From: an uncultured Slackia sp.
Lineage (GTDB): Bacteria; Actinomycetota; Coriobacteriia; Coriobacteriales; Eggerthellaceae
Direction of reading: 5' to 3'
DNA: 52,478 bases
Assembly (NCBI GenBank): GCA_934661005.1
Contig: CAKUIK010000012.1
Location: 1 to 52,478 of the forward strand
Part shown: positions 25,950-35,039 of the stretch, piece by piece
Layout of the letters: each line of letters starts with the position of its first letter
Position numbering within the stretch: position 1 is the first letter of the stretch
Notes under the pieces: model-generated
Told to the model about the DNA's origin: nothing
Databases searched by the model: none
What the model saw: the letters and a program-made list of their open reading frames with translations, nothing else
Program-made: the position numbers and the translations under genes

Positions 25950-28670
25950 TTACTGCTTGTCGGCGATAGCGGCCTGAGCGGCAGCCAGGCGAGCCAGCGG
26001 CACGCGGTAGGGGCTGCACGAAACGTAGTCGAGACCAATCTTGTGGAAGGTCTTCACCGAGTCGGGGTCGCCGCCGTGCTCGCCGCACACGCCGCATACC
26101 AAGTCGGGATTGCCCTCGTGGCCCAGCTCAACGCCCATCTTCACGAGCTTGGCAACGCCCGGGTCGACGGTCGCGAACGGGTTGTAAGGCAGCAGCTTCT
26201 CGGCGAGGTACTGCGGAATGAACTCAGCCTCAACGTCGTCGCGGCTAAAGCCGAACGTCGTCTGGGTGAGGTCGTTGGTGCCGAAGCTGAAGAAGTCGGC
26301 CTTGGTGGCGATTTCGTCAGCGGTCACAGCAGCGCGGGGCAGCTCGATCATGGTGCCAATGGGAAGCTCGAGCTCAACGCCCTGCTCCTCGGCAACCTCG
26401 GCAATAACGCGCTCGGCGACGCCGCGCATCTTGTCGAGCTCCTTCACCGTGGAAACCAGCGGAATCATGATCTCGGGCTTGGGATCGAGGCCTTCCTTCT
26501 TGAGCTTGGCAGCAGCGGACGCAATAGCGCGCACCTGCATCTCGGGAAGGATGGGATACACGATGCCCAAACGGCAGCCGCGCAGGCCCAGCATCGGGTT
26601 CTGCTCAGCCATAGAGTCGATCTTGTCCATGAGCTCGCGCTTCGCGGCGATTTCCTTGGCGTCGGCGCCGGTGGCCTCCATGCGAGCGATTTCCACATCG
26701 AGGGCACGCGGGCTCTCGAGGAACTCATGCAGAGGCGGATCGAGCAGACGAACGATAACCGGCAGGCCGTCCATGGCCTTGAACATGCCGTAGAAGTCAC
26801 CCGTCTGGGCCTCGAAGAGTTGCTCGACGGCTTCCTTGCGAACCTCCTCGTCCTCGTTCAGGATGAAGGTCTGAATGATCTGCTTGCGCTCGCCCAGGAA
26901 CATGTGCTCGGTGCGGTCGAGGCCAATGCCCTCGGCGCCGAAGTCGCGGGAAAGCTGCGCGTCAGCCGGGTTGTCGGCGTTGGCGCGAACGCCCAGGCGG
27001 CGATACTCGTCAGCCCACTCGAGAATGGTGTCGAGGTCGCCGGTGAGCTCAGGCATAACCAGGTCGACAGCGCCCAGAACAACGATGCCGGTGGTACCGT
27101 CGAGCGAAATCATGTCGCCCTCGTGAATCACGATATCGGTGCCGGTGAGCGCGGCTTCCTTCTTCTCGGCGTCAATCTTGAGCTGTTCAACGCCGCAGAC
27201 GCACGGAGCGCCCATGCCACGGGCGATAACGGCAGCATGGCTGGTCTTGCCGCCATGGCTCGTAAGAATGCCCTCGGCGGCAATCATGCCAGCGAGGTCG
27301 TCGGGAGTGGTCTCCCAGCGAACGAGCACGCACTTCTTGCCCTCTTCGGCAGCCTTCACAGCGTCGGCAGCCGAGAACACGGCACCACCCACAGCAGCAC
27401 CCGGCGAAGCGTTCAGGCCACGAGCGAGCACGTCGTAGTTGGCGTTCTTGTCGAACTGCGGGTGCAGCAGCTGGTCGAGCTGAGCGGGGTCGACGCGGCA
27501 CACAGCCTCTTCCTTGGTGATGAGGCCTTCTTTTTCCATCTCGATGGCGATGTGCAGCGCAGCGGCAGCGGTACGCTTGCCCACGCGGGTCTGCAGCATC
27601 CACAGCTTGCCCTGCTCGATAGTGAATTCGATGTCGCACATATCGCGATAGTGGTTCTCGAGAATGGTGAACACACCCTCGAGCTCCTTGCCGGCTTCCT
27701 GCAGGCCGTCGACATGCTTCAGCTCGGCAATGGGGCTCGTGTTACGAATGCCCGCGACAACGTCTTCGCCCTGGGCGTTGACCAGGTAGTCGCCGTAGAA
27801 TTCCTTCGCGCCGTTTGCGGGGTTGCGGGTGAACGCAACGCCGGTAGCGGAAGTCTCGCCCTTGTTGCCGAACACCATGCACTGCACGTTAACGGCGGTG
27901 CCCAAGTCGTCGGCAATCTTGTTCTGCTTGCGGTAGAGCACCGCGCGCGGGTTGTTCCAGCTGCCGAACACGGCCTCGATGGCCAGCTTCAGCTGAACGT
28001 CGGGATTCTGCGGGAAAGCGACCGCGCCGTCGACGACGAGCTCGGGATGCTCTTCGGCAGAAACATTCTGAGCAAAGATCTGCTTGAACTCAGCAACGAG
28101 TTCCTGCAGGTCGTCAGCGGAAAGTTCAGTGTCGCTCTTCACGCCACGAGCCAATTTCTTGGCGGTAATGGCATTTTCGAACAGGTCGCCGTCGAGGCCC
28201 ATAACCACGTTCGAGAACATCTGGATGAAACGGCGGTAGCTGTCCCACGAGAAGCGGGCGTTGTCGGTGTGCTTGATAAGGCCATGCACCGACTCGTCGT
28301 TGAGGCCGAGGTTCAGAACCGTGTCCATCATGCCGGGCATCGACATGGGGGCGCCGGAACGAACAGAAACGAGCAGCGGGTCCTCAGCGTCGCCAATGCG
28401 CTTGCCGATACGCTTCTCGAGGTCGAGGCGATACTCTTGAATGGTGTCAAGCGCGCCTTCGGGCCACGTGTTATTTGCGTTTGCATATTCCATGCAGGTC
28501 TGGCAGGTGATGGTAAAGCCCGGAGGCACAGGCAGGCCGATGAGGGCCATTTCGGCGAGGTTCGCGCCCTTGCCGCCAAGGATATTCTTCATATCCTTGT
28601 TGCCTTCAGTAACGTTGTTGCCCTCAGCGTCCTTGCCGAACGCGTAGACACGCTTAACGTCTGCAGTCAA
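25950..28670 (-). CDS. ppdK: Pyruvate, phosphate dikinase
   Basis: A 906-residue enzyme interconverting pyruvate, ATP and phosphate with phosphoenolpyruvate, AMP and pyrophosphate. The N-terminal ATP-grasp domain contains GGKGANLAEM, the swivelling domain has GGKTSHAAVIARG with phospho-His478 and the regulatory Thr476, and the C-terminal barrel carries the catalytic Cys in GVCGEHGGDP. Length is usual. The start is TTG at 28670, with AGGAG six bases upstream and no better ATG nearby. It lies 49 bases after its regulator gene, which suggests one transcript. Confidence 0.97.
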   Translation of the reverse strand: MTADVKRVYAFGKDAEGNNVTEGNKDMKNILGGKGANLAEMALIGLPVPPGFTITCQTCMEYANANNTWPEGALDTIQEYRLDLEKRIGKRIGDAEDPLLVSVRSGAPMSMPGMMDTVLNLGLNDESVHGLIKHTDNARFSWDSYRRFIQMFSNVVMGLDGDLFENAITAKKLARGVKSDTELSADDLQELVAEFKQIFAQNVSAEEHPELVVDGAVAFPQNPDVQLKLAIEAVFGSWNNPRAVLYRKQNKIADDLGTAVNVQCMVFGNKGETSATGVAFTRNPANGAKEFYGDYLVNAQGEDVVAGIRNTSPIAELKHVDGLQEAGKELEGVFTILENHYRDMCDIEFTIEQGKLWMLQTRVGKRTAAAALHIAIEMEKEGLITKEEAVCRVDPAQLDQLLHPQFDKNANYDVLARGLNASPGAAVGGAVFSAADAVKAAEEGKKCVLVRWETTPDDLAGMIAAEGILTSHGGKTSHAAVIARGMGAPCVCGVEQLKIDAEKKEAALTGTDIVIHEGDMISLDGTTGIVVLGAVDLVMPELTGDLDTILEWADEYRRLGVRANADNPADAQLSRDFGAEGIGLDRTEHMFLGERKQIIQTFILNEDEEVRKEAVEQLFEAQTGDFYGMFKAMDGLPVIVRLLDPPLHEFLESPRALDVEIARMEATGADAKEIAAKRELMDKIDSMAEQNPMLGLRGCRLGIVYPILPEMQVRAIASAAAKLKKEGLDPKPEIMIPLVSTVKELDKMRGVAERVIAEVAEEQGVELELPIGTMIELPRAAVTADEIATKADFFSFGTNDLTQTTFGFSRDDVEAEFIPQYLAEKLLPYNPFATVDPGVAKLVKMGVELGHEGNPDLVCGVCGEHGGDPDSVKTFHKIGLDYVSCSPYRVPLARLAAAQAAIADKQ

Positions 28671-28719
28671 TGTCTTCTCCTAACATATGAAGTCTAAAAA
28701 GTACTGCACCGTGTAATTA

Positions 28720-29622
28720 TCACTCAATCGCGCTTTTTTGAAGAGGGTGAGCCAGCTCGAAGTACCGTAATATCTCCTGAGCGGTTTCTTCGACGGCTTT
28801 ATTGTCGGTTCTAATCACAATACATCCAAGTTTTCGCATGAGAGCGCGAGCCTCTTCAAGGTCTTGATAGACCATTTCGGGCTCGGCGTAACTCGCAGCG
28901 ACCATGGAAGCGATGCGCCCAGAACCGCCCAAGCGACGCTGGCGAATGCCCACAAGCACATCGGGGGTCGTCATAAGGCCGAAGATGCGCGACGGGTCGC
29001 AGTCGTAAATCTCTTTCGGCGGCTCAGTACCAAGCGCGAGCGGCACATTGGCGACCTTATAGCCCTCCATGCCCATATAGATGGAAATAGGCGTTTTGCT
29101 CGAGCGCGAAACGCCCAAAAGCACGATATCGGCGTCAGGCAAATCTTGCGGGTTGCGACCGTCGTCGTGCTCCACCGTGAACTCCATGGCGGCAATGCGG
29201 CGGAAATAGTGATCGTCAACGGCGCGCACGAGGCCCGGGTCGCGACTTGCCGTCATGCCCGACGCCGCTTCGAGCGATTTGATAGGTGCGCCCATCAAGT
29301 CGACGCCATGCATGCCGCGCTCGTCGCAAAACGCCTGCAGCAAATGACGCAGCTCGTCGTCGACGAGCGTGTAGAACACCACCAAGTCGTCGGGTTTGCC
29401 AAGAGAGCGATGCATCTCTTGGTGCTTGGCGAGGAAATTCGCGATGTCGGTGAAGTTGCGCGCTTTCGGCAGCGTCTCGATATACGGGTCGGGATAGCCG
29501 AACTGCCCCGCTGCCGCGCGGGCAAGCGAGTGAGCCGTCGCGCCGAGCGAGTCGCTCACAATATGAATCGTGGGAAACGGCGTGTCGTTGTTCACTCCAA
29601 TAAATCCTTCATTCGATGCCAT
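28720..29622 (-). CDS. PPDK regulatory protein (kinase/pyrophosphorylase, DUF299)
   Basis: A 300-residue bifunctional regulator of the PSRP/PDRP family. It phosphorylates, with ADP, the Thr two residues before the catalytic His of PPDK or PEP synthase, and reverses this by phosphorolysis. The N-terminal IHIVSDSLGATAHSLARAA and the P-loop GVSRSSKTP (about 168-176) are intact, followed by KVANVPLALG. It sits directly upstream of ppdK, whose Thr-Ser-His motif is the expected target. AAAGGGG precedes the ATG at 29622. Confidence 0.94.
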   Translation of the reverse strand: MASNEGFIGVNNDTPFPTIHIVSDSLGATAHSLARAAAGQFGYPDPYIETLPKARNFTDIANFLAKHQEMHRSLGKPDDLVVFYTLVDDELRHLLQAFCDERGMHGVDLMGAPIKSLEAASGMTASRDPGLVRAVDDHYFRRIAAMEFTVEHDDGRNPQDLPDADIVLLGVSRSSKTPISIYMGMEGYKVANVPLALGTEPPKEIYDCDPSRIFGLMTTPDVLVGIRQRRLGGSGRIASMVAASYAEPEMVYQDLEEARALMRKLGCIVIRTDNKAVEETAQEILRYFELAHPLQKSAIE

Positions 29623-29657
29623 GCATGTCCCCTTTCTGTCGCAAATACAGAAGACGA

Positions 29658-29814
29658 GAGGCCTGCCGCCTCGCGCAGGGCGCGAGCGGACCGTCGGTGT
29701 TCATTTCTGCGCTTCACTCAAAAATGAAACACCGCCAAGCGATCGCATAGTGAGCCAAAGGCGAACGGTAGCTCGCTGTGGTCCGATGGCGCCCTGCGCG
29801 AGGCGGCAGGCCTC
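29658..29814 (+). repeat. Structured repeat, copy C (157 bp)
   Basis: The perfect 26-bp outer arms start GAGGCCTGCCGCC and end GGCGGCAGGCCTC. Inside are GACCGTC, the hairpin GGTGTT...AACACC, and the hairpin AGCGA...TCGCT around CGCATAGTGAGC and GGCGAACGGTAG, then GTGGTC. Core bases match copies A and B while stem sequences differ. It lies between the regulator gene start and the glyS terminator. Confidence 0.75.
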
Positions 29815-29833
29815 GACGAGGTCCAATACAGCA

Positions 29834-29859
29834 AAAGGGCCCACTTTCGCAGGCCCTTT
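29834..29859 (-). terminator. Terminator of glyS
   Basis: AAAGGGCC/GGCCCTTT stem about ten bases after the glyS stop; the minus-strand transcript runs into CCCTTTTGC. Confidence 0.75.
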
Positions 29860-29869
29860 CAGTCAAGCA

Positions 29870-31957
29870 TTATTTCTTGGCCATTTTGCCGAAGTCGGCG
29901 ACGTCTTTGAACACGGCGACGAAACGGTTGAGCAGGCGCAGGCGATTCTCGCGAATAGCCTCGTTCTCGTCCATGACCATAACGCCGTCGAAGAACGCGT
30001 CGATGGGAGCACGCAAATTCGCGAGCTCGGCCAAAGCGGCAGCGTAATCGTTGTCGGCGAGATGCTCGGCAACCTTGCCTTCAGCGGCAACAACCGCATC
30101 GAGCACCGCACGCTCCTCGGCACCGAGCAGCGATTCGTCAACGTTCGTGCCCAGCTTCTCGTCGCGAAGGTTGTTCGCACGAGCATACGCGGTGGCCAGA
30201 TCGTCGAACGTCTCGGCCTGCTGCTCGCGGGCAGCCACCAGCGCGCGCACGCGCTGCATGAACACGACAGGCTCTTCAACGCTCACGGCAAGCACGGCGT
30301 CGATGGCGTCGGGGGCAGCGCCCTCGTCTTTCGCCATGACCTTCGTACGCGTGATGAAGAAATCGACCACGTCGGCGCGAACGGCGGCGGCGTCGAATTC
30401 GATGCCCTGAGCTGCATAGCTCGCAAGCGCCACGTCAATGGCGGCACCGAGCGAAATGTCGAGGCCCTTGTCGGAAAGCAGCATGGTCACAATGCCCAAT
30501 GCGCTGCGGCGCAACGCGAACGGGTCGGAAGAGCCCGTGGGGCCCTGGCCAATGGCGAACAAACCGCAAATGGTGTCGAGCTTGTCGGCGATTGCCACAA
30601 TGCAGCCAACGCGCTCGGCCGGCACATCGTCGCCCGAGAAACGCGGGCGGTAGTGGTCGGCAATGGCGCGCGCCACGGCGTCGGTCTCACCGGCGGCCTT
30701 GGCGTAGTAGCTGCCCATGATGCCCTGCACGCTCGTGAATTCCACGACCGCGCCCGTCACCAGGTCGGCCTTCGCCAAATAGGCGGCGCGCTCGGCGTCG
30801 GCGGCTTCCTGGCCCGTTGCACCGGCGTCGGCGGCAATGGCCTTGGCGAGCGCCACAATGCGGTCGGTCTTGGCGCGCGTGGTGCCAAGCTTTTCCTGGA
30901 ACACCACGGTATCGAGGCGCTCAACGTAATCTTCAAGCGGGCGCTTGAGGTCTTCGTCATAGAAGAACTTCGCGTCGTAAAGGCGAGCGGCAACGACGCG
31001 CTGGTTGCCATCGACAATGTTCGCTTCGAACTTCGGATCGCCGTTCGAGGTGATGAGGAACTTGTTCGCAAGCGAGCCATCGGCGTTGAACAGCGGGAAA
31101 TAACGCTGGTGCACGAGCATGGCGTCAACGGTGATTTCCTTGGGAACCGCCAAGAACAGCTCGTCGAACTCGCCCACCATAACCGTGGGGAACTCGGCGA
31201 GGTTCACGACCTCGGCCATGGTCTTCGCGGGAAGCTCGGCCACAAGGCCCGTCTTCTCTTCGATGGCCGCGACCTGCTCGCGAATGGAAGCCTCGCGCTC
31301 GGCCTCGGTAGGCACCACATTGTGCTCGCGAAGCACGTCGATAAGCGCGTCGGCCGAAGCGACCTCCCACGGGCCGGGCGCCAGGAAGCGATGGCCGCAG
31401 GTGGTATTGCCAGCGGTAAGGCCCGCGAACTCAACGGGAACCACCGCGTCGCCGTGCATGGCGAACAGCCAGCGAACGGGACGGCTGAAGTGCTCGTGGC
31501 GCGAGCCCCAGCGCTGCGAACGCGGCCAATAAATGGAGGTGATGAGATTCTGCAGAATTTCCGGCAGAAGCGTGACCACCTGCACCGACGGGGTCGATTT
31601 CACGGCGTACACGTACTCGACGCCGTTCTCGTCGCGGCGCTCAAGGGCGCTTGCATCGACGCCCTTGCCGCGAGCGAAGCCCAGGGCAGCCTTCGTGGGG
31701 TTGCCGTCGGCATCGAACGCGATTTTCGCAGCAGGGCCGCGGAAAGTCTCGGTCAAAGCCTCGGTGGCCTCGGGCACGGCGAGCGCGCTCACGATAAGGC
31801 GGCGCGGCGTGGAGTACACCGAAATCTCGCCATGGGGAATGCCCGCGCCATCGAGCGCGTCGGCGAACATGCCGCCGAGCTTTTCGGTTGCGGCATGCAG
31901 AGCGAAAGCGGGCAGCTCTTCGGTGCCGATTTCAAACGTCAACGTCTGATTCGCCAT
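29870..31957 (-). CDS. glyS: Glycyl-tRNA synthetase beta subunit
   Basis: The 695-residue beta subunit of the heterotetrameric glycyl-tRNA synthetase, which contributes tRNA binding. The N-terminus LTFEIGTEELPAFAL is diagnostic, and HRFLAPGPW, EFPTVMVGEFDE, LVHQRYFPLF, ITSNGDP and the GIVAIADKLDT-type metal/HD region (CIVAIADKLDTICGLFAIG) all follow in order. Complete length. The ATG lies three bases after glyQ, with GGAGG from the end of glyQ as ribosome binding site. Confidence 0.97.
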   Translation of the reverse strand: MANQTLTFEIGTEELPAFALHAATEKLGGMFADALDGAGIPHGEISVYSTPRRLIVSALAVPEATEALTETFRGPAAKIAFDADGNPTKAALGFARGKGVDASALERRDENGVEYVYAVKSTPSVQVVTLLPEILQNLITSIYWPRSQRWGSRHEHFSRPVRWLFAMHGDAVVPVEFAGLTAGNTTCGHRFLAPGPWEVASADALIDVLREHNVVPTEAEREASIREQVAAIEEKTGLVAELPAKTMAEVVNLAEFPTVMVGEFDELFLAVPKEITVDAMLVHQRYFPLFNADGSLANKFLITSNGDPKFEANIVDGNQRVVAARLYDAKFFYDEDLKRPLEDYVERLDTVVFQEKLGTTRAKTDRIVALAKAIAADAGATGQEAADAERAAYLAKADLVTGAVVEFTSVQGIMGSYYAKAAGETDAVARAIADHYRPRFSGDDVPAERVGCIVAIADKLDTICGLFAIGQGPTGSSDPFALRRSALGIVTMLLSDKGLDISLGAAIDVALASYAAQGIEFDAAAVRADVVDFFITRTKVMAKDEGAAPDAIDAVLAVSVEEPVVFMQRVRALVAAREQQAETFDDLATAYARANNLRDEKLGTNVDESLLGAEERAVLDAVVAAEGKVAEHLADNDYAAALAELANLRAPIDAFFDGVMVMDENEAIRENRLRLLNRFVAVFKDVADFGKMAKK

Positions 31958-31960
31958 GAT

Positions 31961-32878
31961 TTACGCCTCCTCGCCTTCCTCGGCCGGCTTCACGCCAACC
32001 ACGTGTTCCAAATAGCTTGCGCAGCATGCCTTGGCAATGGTGCGCACGCGCAGAATGTAGCCCATGCGCTCCGTGGCCGAAATCACACCGCGCGCGTCGA
32101 GCAAGTTGAAGGCGTGCGAGCACTTCAGCACGTAGTCATACGCGGGAAGCGGCAGGCCGGCGGCCAGCACGCGGTTGCACTCGGCTTCGTAGCGGTCGAA
32201 TTCGCCGAACAGCATGTCGGTGTCGGCAACCTCGAAGTTGTACGCCGAGAACTCGCGCTCGTTTTCCAAGAACACGTCGCCGTAAGTGAACTCGAGGCCG
32301 TCGTCGCCGCGGCTCCACACGATGTCGTACACCGAGTCGACGCCCTGCACGTACATGGCCAAACGCTCCAAGCCATAGGTGACCTCAGAGGGAACGGGAT
32401 CGCACTCGAAGCCGCCGACCTGCTGGAAGTAGGTGAACTGCGTCACTTCCATGCCATCGATCCACACTTCCCAGCCAAGGCCCCAGGCGCCCAGCGTAGG
32501 CGATTCCCAGTCGTCTTCGACGAAGCGCACGTCATGCTCGGCAACCGTGATGCCAATGGCTTCCAAGCTGCCCAGATACAAATCTTGAATGTTGTCGGGC
32601 GAAGGCTTCATGAGCACCTGGAATTGGTAGTAGTGCTGCATGCGGTTCGGGTTTTCGCCATAGCGGCCGTCGGCCGGACGGCGGCACGGCTGCACATAGC
32701 ACGAACGCCAGGCGTCGGGGCCCAGCGAGCGCAGCGTGGTGGCCGTGTGGAACGTGCCCGCGCCTACTTCGTTGTCGTAAGGTTGCATAACAACGCAGCC
32801 GTTGTCTGCCCAGTAGCGCTGCAGTCGCAGGATGATTTCCTGGAACGTGGGCGCCTCGGGCCTGGGAGCTTTGCTCAT
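31961..32878 (-). CDS. glyQ: Glycyl-tRNA synthetase alpha subunit
   Basis: The 305-residue catalytic alpha subunit. TFQEIILRLQRYWADNGC at the N-terminus, MQPYDNEVGAGTFHTATTLR, YVQPCRRPADGRYGENPNR and the GWEVWIDGMEVTQFTYFQQ region are characteristic. Its ATG directly abuts the lepB stop codon (TAA-ATG) and AGGAG lies eight bases upstream within lepB, so lepB-glyQ-glyS are one transcript. Confidence 0.98.
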   Translation of the reverse strand: MSKAPRPEAPTFQEIILRLQRYWADNGCVVMQPYDNEVGAGTFHTATTLRSLGPDAWRSCYVQPCRRPADGRYGENPNRMQHYYQFQVLMKPSPDNIQDLYLGSLEAIGITVAEHDVRFVEDDWESPTLGAWGLGWEVWIDGMEVTQFTYFQQVGGFECDPVPSEVTYGLERLAMYVQGVDSVYDIVWSRGDDGLEFTYGDVFLENEREFSAYNFEVADTDMLFGEFDRYEAECNRVLAAGLPLPAYDYVLKCSHAFNLLDARGVISATERMGYILRVRTIAKACCASYLEHVVGVKPAEEGEEA

Positions 32879-33445
32879 TTACAGCACTCCTATATGGTTG
32901 AGGGGCCAATAGATCGCGACAGCGCGGCCAGTGACGGTGTTGCTGTCGATGGGTCCGAAATAACGGGAATCCGCAGAATCGGTTCGATTATCTCCCATTA
33001 CCCAAAGATACCCTTCGGGAATGGTATAGGGATAGCTTATAGAAACATTCGCCGCAGTTTTGAGCGGCTCGGAAGGTTTGCCTTCAGTATAGGGCTCGTT
33101 TTGCGCCACGCCATCGATGTACACGACGCCGTCGATGAGGTCGACCGTTTGGCCACCGGTGGCAATAACACGCTTGATGAGCGTGCGACCCGCGATTTCG
33201 GGGTCTTCGAACGTCACGATGTCGCCAGCCTGCGGCTCATGCGTGTAATAGGTGATTTTCTCGGACCACACGTTGTCGCCCACCTCGATGGTGTCTTCCA
33301 TAGAGCCCGAAGGAATCGTATACGGGCACACCACGAAGTTTTGCAGCAGCCACACCAGACCAATAACGAAAACGATGTAGAACACCCACGAGAGCGCTTT
33401 ACGCAAACCCCCACCGGCGTTTGAGCCATGCTGGCCATAAGCCAT
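32879..33445 (-). CDS. lepB: Signal peptidase I
   Basis: A 188-residue type I signal peptidase anchored by one N-terminal helix (about residues 18-36), with its active site outside the membrane. The catalytic dyad is Ser48 in IPSGSMEDT and Lys91 in TLIKRVIA; GDNRTDSADSR is the C-terminal conserved box. It removes signal peptides from Sec- and Tat-exported proteins. It begins about 35 bases after the trmD stop, beyond a terminator-like hairpin, and is fused operonically to glyQ. Confidence 0.95.
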   Translation of the reverse strand: MAYGQHGSNAGGGLRKALSWVFYIVFVIGLVWLLQNFVVCPYTIPSGSMEDTIEVGDNVWSEKITYYTHEPQAGDIVTFEDPEIAGRTLIKRVIATGGQTVDLIDGVVYIDGVAQNEPYTEGKPSEPLKTAANVSISYPYTIPEGYLWVMGDNRTDSADSRYFGPIDSNTVTGRAVAIYWPLNHIGVL

Positions 33446-33470
33446 GAAACATGCATCCTCTCAAATAAAA

Positions 33471-33492
33471 AGGCGCCCCGTTAGGCGCCTTC
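33471..33492 (-). terminator. Hairpin overlapping the trmD stop codon
   Basis: Minus-strand AAGGCGCC-TAACGG-GGCGCCTT followed by TTTATTTG. The trmD stop codon TAA lies in the loop, so ribosomes finishing trmD cover the stem; termination could depend on translation. Confidence 0.7.
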
Positions 33493-34221
33493 GATTGTGC
33501 CATCGCGCAATGATAGCAAAAAAGCCCGCTCGGCTTGCGACACATTGGCACTCTCCAACAAATCGGGACGCAAGCGCGCCGTGCGAATGAGCGATTGTTG
33601 GCGGCGCCACGCATCAACTTTGCCATGGTCGCCCGACAAAAGCACGCTGGGAACCTCCATGCCGCGGAAATTCGCGGGGCGCGTATACTGCGGGTATTCG
33701 AGCAGACCGTCGTAGAAGCTCTCGTCGATGGAGCTGCCCTCGTCGCCCAGCACGCCCGGAAGAAGGCGCACCACGGCGTCGATGACCACCATGGACGCGA
33801 GCTCGCCCGAAGTAAGCACGTAATCGCCCAGCGAAATGCACTTGTCGGCGAGCGTGTAGGCGCGCTCGTCGATGCCCTCGTAATGCCCGCAAATGAACAG
33901 CAAGCGGTCTTTCTCGGAAAGCTCGGTGGCAACGCCCTGGTCAAACGGCTCGCCGCAGGGCGTGAGGAAGATGGTGTAGGGTGCTGCGCCCTGCGCGACG
34001 ATATCGTCGTACGCCTCGAAGATGGGCTCGCACTTCATCACCAGGCCCTGGCCGCCGCCGTACGGGTCGTCGTCGGTGGTGCGATGGCGATTGTGCGTCC
34101 AATCGCGCAGGTCGTGCGCATGGAAATCGAGCGCGCCCGATGCCTGCGCGCGCTTCATGATCGACTCGCCCATAACCGAATCGTACATATGCGGAAACGT
34201 AGAAAGCGTATCGATGCGCAC
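33481..34221 (-). CDS. trmD: tRNA (guanine-N1)-methyltransferase
   Basis: A 246-residue SPOUT methyltransferase that makes m1G37 in tRNAs and prevents frameshifting. The N-terminal MRIDTLSTFP, DPYGGGQGLVMK and the trefoil-knot SAM-binding LLFICGHYEGIDERAY are complete, as is EVPSVLLSGDHGKVDAWR. The start is GTG at 34221 with GAGGAG seven bases upstream; that ribosome binding site is formed by the last codons of rimM. Longer in-frame starts would overlap rimM. Confidence 0.97.
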   Translation of the reverse strand: MRIDTLSTFPHMYDSVMGESIMKRAQASGALDFHAHDLRDWTHNRHRTTDDDPYGGGQGLVMKCEPIFEAYDDIVAQGAAPYTIFLTPCGEPFDQGVATELSEKDRLLFICGHYEGIDERAYTLADKCISLGDYVLTSGELASMVVIDAVVRLLPGVLGDEGSSIDESFYDGLLEYPQYTRPANFRGMEVPSVLLSGDHGKVDAWRRQQSLIRTARLRPDLLESANVSQAERAFLLSLRDGTIEGA

Positions 34222-34225
34222 GGCA

Positions 34226-34774
34226 CTACTCCTCTTCCGCTTCCGACATATCAACGAGGCCTGCCGGCAAATCCATGTAGATCACGCCTTCGGCTTCGTC
34301 GATATCGACAATGAAATCTTCCACGAAGGGAATGAGCACCTGCTCGCCCTCTTCGGTTTCCACCACAATGAGGTACTGCGTCGGCATCTCGCGCACTTCC
34401 ACGATTTCGCCCACATACCCCTTGGTTTCATCTTCCACCTCAAAGCCCACGATGCGCTCGGTGGCATGCGAAGCGCCTTGCTCAAAGCCTTCCGGCAAAT
34501 CGGCGCGCTCGACAATCACGTGGCTTCCCACGAGCTTTTCGGCGGTATCGAGGTTTTTCACGCCAGAAAACGCCACGAGCCAATCGTGGCCGCCGGCATG
34601 CGTTGCCTCTTTTACTTTTGCCTCGCGCGGCCCATCAATCGTGGGCGGCACAAAGTGAACGCGAAGGCCTTCAGATAAAAGAAAAGGAAGGCCCCGTACC
34701 GGGCGTACGGTGAGCCTTCCCTTCAAGCCTTGCGTTGCGACGAGTTCGGCCACATCGGCCCAACGACGCGACAT
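34226..34774 (-). CDS. rimM: Ribosome maturation factor RimM
   Basis: A 182-residue 16S rRNA processing factor for the 30S head, binding ribosomal protein S19. It has an N-terminal RimM barrel (VAELVATQGLKGRLTVRP) and a C-terminal PRC-barrel domain (VGEIVEVREMPTQYLIVV, IPFVEDFIVDID). The ATG at 34774 follows AAGGG and lies five bases after khpA. Position between khpA and trmD is the standard bacterial order. Confidence 0.95.
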   Translation of the reverse strand: MSRRWADVAELVATQGLKGRLTVRPVRGLPFLLSEGLRVHFVPPTIDGPREAKVKEATHAGGHDWLVAFSGVKNLDTAEKLVGSHVIVERADLPEGFEQGASHATERIVGFEVEDETKGYVGEIVEVREMPTQYLIVVETEEGEQVLIPFVEDFIVDIDEAEGVIYMDLPAGLVDMSEAEEE

Positions 34775-34779
34775 ATACG

Positions 34780-35037
34780 CTACCCTTCGACGAGTTCGAC
34801 TTCCACGGCGTTGCCGTTGCCACATGCAGCAGCACGGGCGAGCACGCGAATCGACTTGATTACGCGCCCCTGACGGCCAATCACCTTGCCAGCGTCGTCT
34901 GCGGCCACGCGAATCTCCACGAGCTCGCAGCCGTCGTTGGCAAAGGTGGAAGTTACTTCCACAGCGTCTACGTCATCGACGAGAGGCTCGACGATGCCGC
35001 GCACCAACTCGACGATGCCGGATGAAGTCTCGGCCAT
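34780..35037 (-). CDS. khpA: KH-domain RNA-binding protein KhpA
   Basis: An 85-residue single type II KH domain protein with the RNA-binding loop GKVIGRQGRVIKSIR. KhpA proteins bind diverse RNAs, often together with KhpB, and affect cell size and division in Gram-positive bacteria. It starts two bases after rpsP and precedes rimM, as in most Gram-positive genomes. Confidence 0.93.
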   Translation of the reverse strand: MAETSSGIVELVRGIVEPLVDDVDAVEVTSTFANDGCELVEIRVAADDAGKVIGRQGRVIKSIRVLARAAACGNGNAVEVELVEG

Positions 35038-35039
35038 GA

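Noticed and set aside
26043..28697. A long plus-strand open frame opposite ppdK
   Set aside because: Same reason: ppdK on the minus strand has all catalytic motifs, while the antisense frame resembles nothing and has an implausible composition.
29570..33424. A very long plus-strand open frame (over 1200 codons) opposite glyS, glyQ and lepB
   Set aside because: It is antisense to highly conserved genes, has no ribosome binding site or recognisable domain, and arises from the codon bias of GC-rich coding DNA.
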